The notes below the pieces were generated by a model. That model was not told the DNA's origin. It made no database searches and saw nothing but the letters and a program-made list of their open reading frames with translations. Shown here in pieces: positions 37,551 to 46,241 of a DNA stretch of 64,000 nt (positions are counted from its first letter, which is position 1; the number at the start of each line of letters is the position of its first letter). The position numbers and the translations under genes are program-made. The DNA comes from Komagataeibacter xylinus (GTDB lineage Bacteria; Pseudomonadota; Alphaproteobacteria; Acetobacterales; Acetobacteraceae): contig NZ_CP041348.1 of the NCBI RefSeq assembly GCF_009834365.1, forward strand, positions 1,674,501 to 1,738,500, written 5' to 3'.

Positions 37551-39491
37551 ATGAACAATTTCGGCCGGAACTTGCTCCTGTGGGTTATCATCATCGTCCT
37601 GCTGCTGCTGCTGTTTAATGTCTTCCAGCCGGGAAGCGTGCAGCATGCATCGCAGCAGTTGGCGTATTCCGATTTCATCGGAGACGTGAACAGCGGGCAC
37701 GTTCGCTCTGTCGTGGTGCAGGAGCACAACATCACCGGCACGCTGACGGATGGTACCTCGTTCGATACCTACACCCCGCAGGACCCCACCCTGATTTCCC
37801 GTCTGACGGAAAAGGGCGTGGAGGTCGTGGCCAAGCCGCTCGAGGCGGATACCAACCCCATCCTGCGCTACCTTATCAATTATGCACCGCTGCTGCTCAT
37901 GGTGGGGGCGTGGATATTCATCATGCGCCAGATGCAGTCGGGCGGTGGTCGGGCCATGGGCTTTGGCAAGTCACGTGCCCGCATGCTGACCGAAAAGCAG
38001 GGCCGCGTGACCTTTGATGACGTGGCGGGCATTGATGAAGCCAAGGGCGAACTGCAGGAGATCGTCGACTTCCTGCGCGACCCGCAGAAGTTCACCCGCC
38101 TTGGCGGCAAGATCCCCAAGGGCGTGCTGCTCGTAGGCCCTCCCGGCACAGGTAAGACGCTGCTCGCCCGCGCCATTGCGGGCGAGGCGAACGTGCCGTT
38201 CTTCACCATCTCGGGTTCCGACTTTGTTGAAATGTTCGTGGGTGTGGGCGCATCGCGCGTGCGTGATATGTTCGAGCAGGGCAAGAAGGCTGCACCCTGC
38301 ATCATCTTCATTGACGAAATCGATGCCGTGGGCCGCCATCGTGGCGCGGGCCTTGGCGGCGGCAATGACGAGCGCGAGCAGACGCTCAACCAGATGCTTG
38401 TCGAGATGGATGGCTTTGACAGCAATGAGGGCGTGATCCTGATTGCGGCCACCAACCGCCCCGACGTGCTTGACCCCGCCCTGCTGCGCCCCGGCCGTTT
38501 TGACCGTCAGGTGGTGGTGCCCAACCCCGATGTGGCAGGCCGCGAGAAGATCCTGCGCGTGCATATGCGCAAGGTGCCGCTGGCTTCCGATGTGGACCCC
38601 AAGGTCATTGCCCGTGGCACGCCCGGCTTCTCGGGTGCCGATCTGGCCAACCTGGTCAATGAGGCCGCCCTCATGGCCGCCCGCCTTGGCAAGCGCACGG
38701 TGGCGATGCTCGAGTTCGAGAACGCCAAGGACAAGGTGATGATGGGTGCCGAGCGCCGCTCCCTTGTCATGAGCGAGGACGAGAAGAAAATGACCGCCTA
38801 CCACGAAGGCGGGCATGCGCTGGTGGGCATTCTCACGCCGGGTTCCGACCCGGTGCACAAGGCCACCATCATTCCTCGTGGCCGGGCGCTGGGCATGGTG
38901 ATGAGCCTGCCGGAGAAGGACCGCTATTCCGAAAGCCGCTCATGGTGCATCGGCAAGCTGACGCTGGCCATGGGTGGCCGCGCGGCGGAGGAAATCATCT
39001 TCGGGGCGGACAATGTCTCGACCGGTGCCTCGGGCGACATCAAGATGGCGACCGACGTGGCCCGCCGCATGGTGACCGAATGGGGCATGAGCGAAAAGCT
39101 GGGCATGGTGGCCTATGGCGGCAACGGGCAGGAAGTGTTCCTGGGCCATAGCGTGACCCAGAACAAGAACGTGTCGGAGGAAACGGCGCGCGAGATCGAT
39201 AACGAAGTGCGCAAGCTGATCGATGCCGCTTATGAGCGCGCCCGCAGCCTGCTGCTTGAGCATATTGATCAGCTTCACCGCCTTGGCGCCGCTCTGCTGG
39301 AATACGAAACCCTGACCGGCGAGGAAATCCGTCAGGTGCTGCGGGGCGAGAAGATCGAGCGCGTGGTGGTGGATGACCCGATGCCGGAGAACCGCCGTCC
39401 GTCCGTGCCGCCTTCGGCCCCTTCCGCCCCCGTGGCACCGCTGCCCACGCCGGAAGGCGGTGGCGGGGTAGGTACTGCCCCGGCTGGCTAG
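37551..39491 (+). CDS. ftsH: ATP-dependent zinc metalloprotease FtsH
   Basis: FtsH is a membrane AAA+ protease that degrades unassembled membrane proteins and regulators. The 646-aa protein has two N-terminal helices around a periplasmic loop (residues 1-125), the AAA domain with Walker [14 protein letters not shown] near residue 196, Walker [12 protein letters not shown], the second region of homology [20 protein letters not shown], and the zinc site HEGGH near 418. The ATG at 37551 gives the standard MNNFGRN start. The tail is Pro-rich. A cloverleaf repeat follows the stop by 20 nt. Confidence 0.97.
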   Translation: MNNFGRNLLLWVIIIVLLLLLFNVFQPGSVQHASQQLAYSDFIGDVNSGHVRSVVVQEHNITGTLTDGTSFDTYTPQDPTLISRLTEKGVEVVAKPLEADTNPILRYLINYAPLLLMVGAWIFIMRQMQSGGGRAMGFGKSRARMLTEKQGRVTFDDVAGIDEAKGELQEIVDFLRDPQKFTRLGGKIPKGVLLVGPPGTGKTLLARAIAGEANVPFFTISGSDFVEMFVGVGASRVRDMFEQGKKAAPCIIFIDEIDAVGRHRGAGLGGGNDEREQTLNQMLVEMDGFDSNEGVILIAATNRPDVLDPALLRPGRFDRQVVVPNPDVAGREKILRVHMRKVPLASDVDPKVIARGTPGFSGADLANLVNEAALMAARLGKRTVAMLEFENAKDKVMMGAERRSLVMSEDEKKMTAYHEGGHALVGILTPGSDPVHKATIIPRGRALGMVMSLPEKDRYSESRSWCIGKLTLAMGGRAAEEIIFGADNVSTGASGDIKMATDVARRMVTEWGMSEKLGMVAYGGNGQEVFLGHSVTQNKNVSEETAREIDNEVRKLIDAAYERARSLLLEHIDQLHRLGAALLEYETLTGEEIRQVLRGEKIERVVVDDPMPENRRPSVPPSAPSAPVAPLPTPEGGGGVGTAPAG

Positions 39492-39511
39492 GAACGCTGC
39501 GAGAGAAAACA

Positions 39512-39583
39512 GTAAGAGTTTTGGGTGCCGCCTTTTTTCGAAAAGGCGGCATTCTTTTTGAAGCTTTAAGCTGGCAGGCTTTT
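39512..39583 (+). repeat. Cloverleaf repeat copy 6
   Basis: Left arm AGTAAGAGTTTTGGG, intact hairpin 1 GCCGCCTTTTTTCG / AAAAGGCGGC, then a damaged second hairpin (GAAGCTTTAAGCTGGC...) and no right arm. It sits 20 nt after the ftsH stop. Confidence 0.8.
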
Positions 39584-39695
39584 CAAGCACTCCGTTAATA
39601 TAGACATGGCGGGGCAGCTTTAGCTGTTCTGCCATGTTTGTATCCGGCCCATGCCAGCGGACATAAAATGATGGGCACGTGGAAAAGAGATAATT

Positions 39696-39745
39696 AAAGT
39701 TTCTCGGTGCTACTTTTTTCCAGCAAGAATCACCAAAACATTTTC
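39696..39745 (+). repeat. Very degenerate cloverleaf remnant (copy 7)
   Basis: Only the outer arms are recognisable: AAAGTTTCTCGGTG on the left and CACCAAAACATTTTC on the right. The interior is unlike the two family hairpins. It lies just before folP. Confidence 0.4.
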
Positions 39746-39764
39746 ATGATCGGGTACGTCTTTC

Positions 39765-40814
39765 GTGGGGCATTTTTCCAACCAGAAGCTGATTGAGCCA
39801 CTGGCCCTGCTGCATGGCAAAGCGGCCCGGCAGGCCGTAGCGCAGGGCGTGGCGCGCTGGTTTTCGGGCGGCCCGCAGGCCTATGCGCTTGCCCGTCTGA
39901 CCGGACCGGGGCAGGAGGATACGATCCTGCCGGTTGCGGCCCTGCCTCCTGCATGGGAGGGAGCAGCCCGGCGCATCAGCGCGCCCGCGCCTGATGCGGG
40001 GCTGCCACCGGGCCCGCAGGTCATGGGCATCATCAACGTCACCCCGGACAGTTTCAGTGATGGTGGCCAGCATGACCGCGTGGAGACGGCGCTGGCACGC
40101 ATAAAGATGCTGCATGCCGCCGGATGCCGGATGGTGGATATTGGCGGCGAGAGCACCCGCCCTGGCGCGCCCGCCGTATCCGCCGAGGCGGAATGGGGGC
40201 GTATTGGCCCGGTCATCCGTGCCGTGCGGGCCTGTTCCGCGCTTGATGGCCTGCATCTCTCGGTTGATACGCGGCAGGCCGCGGTCATGGACCAGGCGCT
40301 GCGTGCCGGGGCCACGCTCATCAATGATGTCTCGGCGCTGACGCATGACCCCGCTGCCCGCGCGGTCGTGGCGCGGCATGGCTGCCCGGTCATGCTCATG
40401 CACATGCGTGGCACGCCTGAAACGATGCGCGCGCACACGACCTACAGCGATGTGGCGGTGGATGTGGTGCGTGAACTCGGCCAGCGGGTGGAGGAGGCAG
40501 TAGCGGCGGGCATTGCGCGCACCCGCATACTGGTTGATCCCGGCATCGGCTTTGCCAAGACGCTCGAAGGCAACCTGATCCTGCTGGCCCGCCTGCCGCT
40601 GCTGGCCAATCTGGGGTGCCGGGTGGTGCTGGGCACGTCGCGCAAGCGCATGATTGGCGAACTTGCCCACGAACCCGATGCGGCAGCACGCGATTCAGGC
40701 ACGATTGCGGCCAGCCTGCCGGGAATGGTCTTTCCCGGCGTGGTGCTCCGGGTTCACAATGCCACAGCCATGATCCAGGCCATGCGGGTGCAGCAGGGGC
40801 TGGATCAGCACTAA
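39765..40814 (+). CDS. folP: Dihydropteroate synthase
   Basis: FolP joins p-aminobenzoate to hydroxymethyl-dihydropterin diphosphate in folate synthesis and is the sulfonamide target. The 349-aa protein has the TIM-barrel core starting VMGIINVTPDSFSDGG near residue 86 and continuing VDIGGESTRPGA, LINDVSAL, MHMRG, LVDPGIGFAKT and GTSRKRMIG. An extra N-terminal segment of about 85 residues has no known function. The start is the GTG at 39765, with no strong ribosome site. It is followed by glmM, the common folP-glmM order. Confidence 0.94.
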   Translation: MGHFSNQKLIEPLALLHGKAARQAVAQGVARWFSGGPQAYALARLTGPGQEDTILPVAALPPAWEGAARRISAPAPDAGLPPGPQVMGIINVTPDSFSDGGQHDRVETALARIKMLHAAGCRMVDIGGESTRPGAPAVSAEAEWGRIGPVIRAVRACSALDGLHLSVDTRQAAVMDQALRAGATLINDVSALTHDPAARAVVARHGCPVMLMHMRGTPETMRAHTTYSDVAVDVVRELGQRVEEAVAAGIARTRILVDPGIGFAKTLEGNLILLARLPLLANLGCRVVLGTSRKRMIGELAHEPDAAARDSGTIAASLPGMVFPGVVLRVHNATAMIQAMRVQQGLDQH

Positions 40815-40865
40815 CAGGTAAGGTAGGTCGATGTCCGACCAGAACGTATGCGGAGATCTCCAGTC

Positions 40866-42224
40866 ATGGTAAAAACAAGAAAGCTGTTCGGCACTGATGG
40901 AATTCGGGGCATGGCCAACCGCTTTCCCATGACGGTGGAAGTCGCGCAGAAGCTGGGTCAGGCTGCGGGCCTGCGCTTCATACAGGGCACGCACCGTCAC
41001 AGCGTGCTGCTGGGCAAGGATACGCGTCTGTCGGGTTACATGATCGAATGCGCGCTGGTGTCGGGCTTTCTTTCCGCAGGGATGGATGTGACGCTGGTGG
41101 GGCCGATGCCAACGCCTGCCATTGCCATGCTCACCCGCTCCCTGCGCGCCGATCTGGGCGTCATGATCTCGGCCTCGCACAATCCGTATGGCGATAACGG
41201 CATCAAGCTGTTCGGCCCCGACGGGTTCAAGCTTTCCGACGAGACGGAAGCGGACATCGAGGCTGCGATGGGCGAGGATCTGACCCACATGCTCGCCGCC
41301 CCAGACCAGATCGGCCGGGCCTCGCGCCTGAATGACGCGGCGGGCCGCTACGTGGAAAGTGCGAAGTCCTCCTTCCCCCGTCGCCTGCGGCTTGACGGGC
41401 TGCGCATCGTGATCGACTGCGCCAACGGGGCGGCCTATCGCGTCGCCCCCACGGCATTGTGGGAACTGGGCGCTGAAGTGGTGCGCATTGGCTGCGACCC
41501 CGATGGCATCAACATCAATGAAGGCTGCGGCTCCACCCGGCCTGAAGCCCTGTGTGCTGCGGTGCAGCGCCACCGGGCCGATATCGGCATTGCGCTCGAT
41601 GGCGATGCCGACCGCGTGCTGATTTCCGATGAAAAGGGCCGCCTGATCGATGGCGACCAGATCCTGGCACTGATCTCGCACTCATGGGCGCGGCAGGGGC
41701 GGCTGTCGGGGCGGCATATCGTCGCCACCGTCATGTCCAACATGGGGCTTGAGCGCTATCTCGAGACGCAGGGGCTGGAACTGGTGCGCACGGCGGTGGG
41801 TGATCGCTACGTGGTGGAAAAGATGCGCGAGCTTGGCGCCAATATCGGGGGCGAGCAGTCAGGCCATATGGTGCTGTCTGATTTCGCCACCACGGGCGAC
41901 GGGCTGGTGGCAGCCCTGCAGGTGCTGGCCGAAGTGGTGGAGTCCGGTCGCCCCGCCAGCGAGGTGTGCCGCATGTTTCGGCCTTACCCGCAACTGCTGC
42001 GCAATGTGCGCTTTGCCGGCCGCAGCCCGCTGCATGACCCGCAGGTGCACGAAGCACGCAAGGCGGCGGAAAAGCGGCTGGGCGCGCGCGGGCGACTCGT
42101 ATTGCGTGAAAGCGGTACCGAACCGCTGGTGCGCGTCATGGCGGAAGCCGAGGACGAGGCGCTGGTCAATGCGGTGGTCGATGACATGTGCGAGGCGATC
42201 ACCGCCATCCAGATGGCTGGCTGA
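40866..42224 (+). CDS. glmM: Phosphoglucosamine mutase
   Basis: GlmM converts glucosamine-6-P to glucosamine-1-P for UDP-GlcNAc and so for peptidoglycan and LPS. The 452-aa protein begins [10 protein letters not shown], has the phosphoserine loop [13 protein letters not shown] (Ser104), the Mg site [10 protein letters not shown] and the phosphate-binding [12 protein letters not shown]. The ATG at 40866 has a GGAGA site; another ATG six codons earlier overlaps that site. thiD follows after 3 nt. Confidence 0.96.
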   Translation: MVKTRKLFGTDGIRGMANRFPMTVEVAQKLGQAAGLRFIQGTHRHSVLLGKDTRLSGYMIECALVSGFLSAGMDVTLVGPMPTPAIAMLTRSLRADLGVMISASHNPYGDNGIKLFGPDGFKLSDETEADIEAAMGEDLTHMLAAPDQIGRASRLNDAAGRYVESAKSSFPRRLRLDGLRIVIDCANGAAYRVAPTALWELGAEVVRIGCDPDGININEGCGSTRPEALCAAVQRHRADIGIALDGDADRVLISDEKGRLIDGDQILALISHSWARQGRLSGRHIVATVMSNMGLERYLETQGLELVRTAVGDRYVVEKMRELGANIGGEQSGHMVLSDFATTGDGLVAALQVLAEVVESGRPASEVCRMFRPYPQLLRNVRFAGRSPLHDPQVHEARKAAEKRLGARGRLVLRESGTEPLVRVMAEAEDEALVNAVVDDMCEAITAIQMAG

Positions 42225-42227
42225 GCC

Positions 42228-43022
42228 ATGCACGGGCGCATCCTCATCATGGCGGGCAGCGATAGCGGTGGTGGAGCAGGCATTCAGGCCGATATCAAGA
42301 CCGTAACCGTGCTTGGCGGCTTCGCCATGACCGCCATCACCGCGCTGACCGCGCAGAATACGCTGGGCGTGCAGGCGGTCATGCCGGTTTCCCCGGCCTT
42401 TATCGTGGCCCAGATGCGCTGCGTGATGGATGATCTGGGCGTTGATGCGTTCAAGAGTGGCATGCTGGACCGCCCGGAGGTGATCGAAGCGATTGCTGAT
42501 GTGCTGATCACCACTGCCGATACTCCCTACGTGCTCGACCCGGTCATGGTGGCGAAAGGGGGGGCTGCGCTGTTGCAGGATAGCGCGCTGGCCACCCTCA
42601 GGGCGCGGCTGCTGCCGCTCGCCACCGTGCTGACCCCCAATATTCCCGAAGCCGAGGCCCTGCTTGGCCGTGCCATTGCCGGGCGCGCGGACATGGTGCC
42701 CGCAGCCCGCGCCCTGCTGGAACTCGGGCCGCGCGCGGTGCTGCTCAAGGGTGGTCATATGGAAGGCGATGAACTGCTTGACGTGCTGGTGCAGACCGAT
42801 GGTACGATACAGGAATTCGTGAGCCGGCGCATTCACACCCGCCATACGCATGGCACCGGCTGCACCCTGGCCAGCGCCATTGCCACGGGGCTGGGACAGG
42901 GCATGAGCCTGCCTGATGCGGTGACCCGGGCGCGGGCCTATGTGCTGCGCGCCATTGCTGCCGCGCCCGGCTATGGCGCGGGGGCTGGCCCGTTGAACCA
43001 TGGTGCGGGCGGAATAGGATAG
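42228..43022 (+). CDS. thiD: Hydroxymethylpyrimidine/phosphomethylpyrimidine kinase
   Basis: ThiD phosphorylates HMP and HMP-P in thiamine synthesis. The 264-aa ribokinase-fold protein has ILIMAGSDSGGGAGIQADIKT at the N-terminus, TALTAQNTLGV, the VLDPVMVAKGG segment and the anion hole HTRHTHGTGCTLASAIA near residue 205. Thiamine diphosphate is the cofactor of pyruvate decarboxylase in this window, a metabolic but not positional link. It starts 3 nt after glmM. A marked AT-rich region begins right after the stop. Confidence 0.95.
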   Translation: MHGRILIMAGSDSGGGAGIQADIKTVTVLGGFAMTAITALTAQNTLGVQAVMPVSPAFIVAQMRCVMDDLGVDAFKSGMLDRPEVIEAIADVLITTADTPYVLDPVMVAKGGAALLQDSALATLRARLLPLATVLTPNIPEAEALLGRAIAGRADMVPAARALLELGPRAVLLKGGHMEGDELLDVLVQTDGTIQEFVSRRIHTRHTHGTGCTLASAIATGLGQGMSLPDAVTRARAYVLRAIAAAPGYGAGAGPLNHGAGGIG

Positions 43023-43026
43023 CGTG

Positions 43027-43041
43027 TTAATAATTCATTAA
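43027..43041 (+). promoter_or_regulatory. CtrA-type box TTAA-N7-TTAA
   Basis: The sequence TTAA, seven bases (TAATTCA), TTAA matches the full CtrA recognition site exactly. It lies 127 nt upstream of the start of the CtrA paralogue, within an AT-rich leader. Self-control by this regulator, or control by another CtrA, is inferred. Confidence 0.6.
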
Positions 43042-43092
43042 TAAAATAAGTCTCATTATATTTATTATTCCTATGAAAGAATGGTAATATAT

Positions 43093-43111
43093 AAACAACT
43101 TTAGGTTGTTT
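43093..43111 (+). other. Perfect 7-bp inverted repeat in the regulator leader
   Basis: AAACAAC and GTTGTTT flank TTTAG. It lies 58 nt before the regulator start codon. It may be a second operator or a weak RNA hairpin ending the thiD transcript. Confidence 0.4.
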
Positions 43112-43168
43112 AATACGTCTGGCGCACCTATAGGTATATATAGTCAAAATATCTACTGGATGGTCGAT

Positions 43169-43897
43169 ATGCGGATTTTGCTTGTAGAGCCCAATGCCCG
43201 GAAAGCCGAAGAGACCACCCGGCATATGGAGAGGGCCGGATTTACAGTAGATCATGTTGATACAGGACATGATGGACTGGGAATGCTAAAATCCTATAAT
43301 TATGACCTTGCGGTCATGGAAGTCCGGCTGAAAGATCTCGATGGATTCGAGGTTATTCGGGTCAGCCGGGCTGCGAGGGTGCCCACCCCGGTAATGGTTC
43401 TGTCAGAAGAACGCGAGGCCGCCACCAAGGTGAAAGCCTTCTCCACCGGGGCGGATGATTACGTGACCCGCCCCTACGAATCGATGGAACTGACAGCGCG
43501 GATGCAGGCGGTCATCCGCCGCTCCAAGGGGTATAGCGAGCCGACCCTGCGCGCGGGGCCGCTTGAGCTGTGCCTTGATAGCCGCGCGGTGAGCGTGCAG
43601 GGCCACTGCGTGCATCTGACCGGCAAGGAATACATGATTCTGGAGCTGCTCCTGCTGCGCAAGGGCATGGTCCTGACCAAGGATGCCTTCCTCAACCATC
43701 TGTATGGCGGGATGGATGAGCCGGAAATGAAGATTATCGATGTGTTTATCTGCAAGCTGCGCAAGAAATTGCAGGTTGCGGGCGCGGGGCAGCTCATTGC
43801 CACCGTGTGGGGGCAGGGCTATGTGCTGCGCGACGAGGCGCCGGCCCTGGCTCCGGCACCTTTGGGGGCCCCGATGTCTCAGATAACGTTGGCGTGA
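43169..43897 (+). CDS. CtrA-family response regulator with altered receiver
   Basis: This 242-aa protein aligns end to end with Caulobacter CtrA. The DNA-binding half is almost unchanged: VHLTGKEYMILELLLLRKG, FLNHLYGGMDEPEMKIIDVF and ETVWGRGYVLRD-like ATVWGQGYVLRD. The receiver is not canonical. The phosphoacceptor Asp51 is Glu (YDLAVMEVRL), the acidic pair Asp8/Asp9 is Pro/Asn (LLVEPN), and Lys101 is Arg (DYVTRPY). D51E is the known phosphomimic of CtrA, so this protein may act without phosphorylation. A 17-residue tail replaces the usual end. The ATG at 43169 has a GGATGG-like site. I give no symbol because a canonical ctrA may exist elsewhere. Confidence 0.9.
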   Translation: MRILLVEPNARKAEETTRHMERAGFTVDHVDTGHDGLGMLKSYNYDLAVMEVRLKDLDGFEVIRVSRAARVPTPVMVLSEEREAATKVKAFSTGADDYVTRPYESMELTARMQAVIRRSKGYSEPTLRAGPLELCLDSRAVSVQGHCVHLTGKEYMILELLLLRKGMVLTKDAFLNHLYGGMDEPEMKIIDVFICKLRKKLQVAGAGQLIATVWGQGYVLRDEAPALAPAPLGAPMSQITLA

Positions 43898-43966
43898 TGC
43901 CCGTCAGCCCTGAGTAGCTGCAACCGGAACCAGCCCGTCATCGTTAAATGACCGTGCAAAGAAAAA

Positions 43967-44005
43967 TGGCAGGCCCACCCCGCAAGGTGCGCCTGCCAAA
44001 GTTTT
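43967..44005 (+). terminator. Rho-independent terminator after the CtrA paralogue
   Basis: TGGCAGGC and GCCTGCCA form an 8-bp perfect stem, with an inner CACC/GGTG pairing, followed by AAGTTTT. It lies 70 nt after the stop. Confidence 0.75.
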
Positions 44006-44192
44006 AAAGTGATGATTCGATATGCGATGCCCCCATCGCCTGACTCTTATCGCATTACCGTGCCGACCCAGAACATGAGATAGATCAAACTCGGCTGAAA
44101 TAATTCATATGTTTTTTTCCGCGCATCTTTATTCCGTCTCGTTGATGAGACAGGATGCGCTGATTAACAGGATGGAAACAGGCGGCACGTCG

Positions 44193-44636
44193 ATGGGAAA
44201 CAAGAAAGCGCTGAGGCATCTTTACGCAGGTGGGGCGTTGCTGCTTGCCATATCCACCGGGCTGACCGCGTGTGAAAGCGTGCATGACCAGATCGTGGAT
44301 AAGGAAAACAGCCTTGCCGCGGCAGGTTTTGTGGTGCGCCCCGCCAATAATCCGGAACGGCAGCTGATGCTGCAGAAACTTCCCCCCAACCGGTTCCTCC
44401 AGAAATCGTTTGGAGACCACATGCTCTACATCTATTCCGACCCCAAGGTGTGCAACTGCCTGTATGTGGGCAATCAGGCTGCCTATGGGCGCTACATGTC
44501 CTATGTGCAGGCCCAGAATCTGGCTGACCAGCAGCAGATGACGGCGGATATGTATGAGGATGCCTCCTGGAACTGGGGCATGTGGGGCTGGGGCGGCGGC
44601 GGCTGGGGGGGGCCATGGGGCGGCGGCTGGTGGTGA
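44193..44636 (+). CDS. Lipoprotein with Gly/Trp-rich tail
   Basis: This 147-aa protein has a signal peptide with the lipobox GLTAC-E near residue 27. Its middle holds a Cys pair (KVCNCLYVG) and YGRYMSYVQAQNLADQQQ, followed by a tail of about 25 residues made almost only of Gly and Trp (WGMWGWGGGGWGGPWGGG). Low-complexity Gly/Trp tails may bind surfaces or polysaccharide. The ATG at 44193 has AGGCGG 8 nt upstream; one at 44172 is possible. I recognise no named family. Confidence 0.7.
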   Translation: MGNKKALRHLYAGGALLLAISTGLTACESVHDQIVDKENSLAAAGFVVRPANNPERQLMLQKLPPNRFLQKSFGDHMLYIYSDPKVCNCLYVGNQAAYGRYMSYVQAQNLADQQQMTADMYEDASWNWGMWGWGGGGWGGPWGGGWW

Positions 44637-44671
44637 GGCGTTGCCTGCAAATACTGCGTTGATAAAATAAT

Positions 44672-44754
44672 AAAAGTTTTCGGGTGTCGCCTTTTTTTTA
44701 AAGAGGCGGCATTTCTTTGGAGCTTCTGGAAAAAGGCGTCACCAAATACTGTTT
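44672..44754 (+). repeat. Cloverleaf repeat copy 8
   Basis: Left arm AAAAGTTTTCGGG, hairpin 1 GTCGCCTTTTTTTT / AAAGAGGCGGC with a T-G wobble in the second pair, hairpin 2 damaged (GGAGCTTCTGGAAAAAGGCGTC), right arm CACCAAATACT. It lies between convergent genes ending at 44636 and 44784. Confidence 0.85.
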
Positions 44755-44783
44755 GATTGCAGGATGGTTTTCCTACTGGCGTT

Positions 44784-45026
44784 TCAGGTGAATTTGGGGC
44801 GATGGTCGGCATAGACCACCATCTGCCAGGCCTCACGCGTGCCAAGCCGGTGGGGGTGGGCATGGATGGCAGGCAGGAGCTGCCCTTCGCTTGCGGCTAT
44901 TTCCACGCCGCAGCCGGCACAACGGTAAATACCGGAATGGGGAGCGACGGTGCGGGGCGGATGAAGCTTGTCGAATTCAGGATCGGTCCACGTATCAATA
45001 AACTGTGCGGACTGGTAGAGGGCCAT
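44784..45026 (-). CDS. Small zinc-ribbon-like protein
   Basis: This 80-aa protein has a CxxC pair (YRCAGCGVEIAASEGQ) near residue 36, a His-rich segment (AIHAHPHRLG) that may give the other two metal ligands, and the ending WQMVVYADHRPKF. Similar short proteins occur in many proteobacteria without known function. The start at 45026 has GGAG at 7 nt; a further ATG at 45038 contains that site. Confidence 0.75.
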   Translation of the reverse strand: MALYQSAQFIDTWTDPEFDKLHPPRTVAPHSGIYRCAGCGVEIAASEGQLLPAIHAHPHRLGTREAWQMVVYADHRPKFT

Positions 45027-45144
45027 CCCGTTCTCCATTGTTTTTCATCGGCTGGCTGAACTGTTAAAATAACCTTTAGCATGCATCTTATGTGGAGACA
45101 CATCCATCCCCCCATTGCTGCATTCTATATTCCTGAGCTTTTTC

Positions 45145-45178
45145 CTGACCCATGGGTATTGACCCTCATGCGGGTCAG
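45145..45178. other. Nested TGACCC inverted repeats
   Basis: CTGACCC and GGGTCAG form the outer pair. Inside, TGACCC-TCATGC-GGGTCA is a perfect 6-bp inverted repeat, next to a third ACCC/GGGT copy. It lies about 120 bp upstream of the zinc-ribbon gene and may be an operator. No known regulator is matched. Confidence 0.4.
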
Positions 45179-45179
45179 A

Positions 45180-45420
45180 TAGACTATTTATGAGGGCATC
45201 AGCCGCGAGCCAATATATTTACCAGTACAGAATTAAATTTTTTATACTTATTAATGTAAAATGTAATTTATATTTTTATTATACTCGCATTGAAATTATC
45301 ATATACGCATTAAATAAGAATATGTAATTTATACCAATTTATCCAGAAATAAAATATTAGTTTTAATAATTATTTACAATAAGGAACTTGCTAAGAACAA
45401 TAAATTTTTCAAAAAAAGTT
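45180..45420. other. Extremely AT-rich island, no gene seen
   Basis: About 240 bp consist mostly of A and T in a GC-rich region. There is no frame with coding character. Its 3' end carries AAGAAC...GTTCTT enclosing TTTTT/AAAAA. The rest of the gap to 45544 also shows no supported gene. Confidence 0.6.
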
Positions 45421-45544
45421 CTTATCGGCGCTGGCGCTTGACTGTGCAGCTTGTTCACGCAAACCACCATCGTCCTGTTTCTGGTCACCTTTATCCTGCC
45501 CGTTATCATGATGCGGATAGTATATAACTGAAAAGAACGTTTTT

Positions 45545-46168
45545 TCAGTCTGGGGAATGGAGCGTGAGCGACTGGTCAACTGTTTGTGTAACAATGGCAT
45601 TCAGCGCGCCATGTGCGGCTGTCCATTGAAAGGGATCGGCATCGTTATTGAAGGTCGGGTCAAGCTGGTTGCCCCGCACCGTGCCATAGGCCTGGAAATA
45701 CATGTCGGGGCGGGCGGGAATGGTGTCCATCGTCCATGTCCAGTCATCGGACAGGAGGGCCGTGGCGCCCACCTGCGCGCAGGGGCGAGTGGGTGACAGG
45801 GTTACGGCTGCGGTCGTCATGAGGGCTGCCTGCGGGCGGTGGTAGCGGCTGTCCCCGCCAATATCTTCCATCTGCAGATCGCGGCGGCGCGTTTCCTCGG
45901 CGGGCGGAATGTTGCGCCAGCCATCGCCATCAGGGGCCGCATGGGCGCGGTCGAGCGGGTCCGATGCGGGGCCAAAGGCATGGCCCGCGTAATTGAGCGC
46001 GGTGCCTGCGGGCACATGAATCGGGCCATGGGCCGCGGCATTCTGCACAAAGCTGTTTTCAACAGGGTGCCGGGCCAGACAGAGCTCGATCTGGCCACCC
46101 GCCCGGGCCGGGTGTGCGGCAAGGGCAAGGCTCAGTCCGATCACGGCCAGCCAGATGCCCCGCCGCAT
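45545..46168 (-). CDS. Hypothetical secreted protein
   Basis: This 207-aa protein has a clean signal peptide (MRRGIWLAVIGLSLALAAHPARA-G). The mature domain starts GGQIELCLARHPVENSFVQNAA and has several Asp/His-containing loops (DGDGWRNIPPAEE, PTFNNDADPFQW). No family is recognised. The start at 46168 is preferred because the signal peptide begins there; the frame stays open upstream to 46450, overlapping the yfdX-like gene. It lies downstream of that gene on the same strand. Confidence 0.6.
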   Translation of the reverse strand: MRRGIWLAVIGLSLALAAHPARAGGQIELCLARHPVENSFVQNAAAHGPIHVPAGTALNYAGHAFGPASDPLDRAHAAPDGDGWRNIPPAEETRRRDLQMEDIGGDSRYHRPQAALMTTAAVTLSPTRPCAQVGATALLSDDWTWTMDTIPARPDMYFQAYGTVRGNQLDPTFNNDADPFQWTAAHGALNAIVTQTVDQSLTLHSPD

Positions 46169-46241
46169 GGACAGCCCGCCCTGTATCGGGAGGCGGGCTG
46201 TCCTCATGCGCGGCATGGTAACGACCGGAAACAACCGGAAC

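Noticed and set aside
45451..45531. A 26-codon TTG-started hydrophobic frame resembling a tiny membrane peptide
   Set aside because: It has no ribosome site, no family match and a non-ATG start. It lies in an AT-rich gap where such frames arise by chance.
45409..45600. A 63-codon minus-strand frame
   Set aside because: The composition is irregular and hydrophilic, no ribosome site is visible, and it overlaps the end of the secreted protein gene at 45545.
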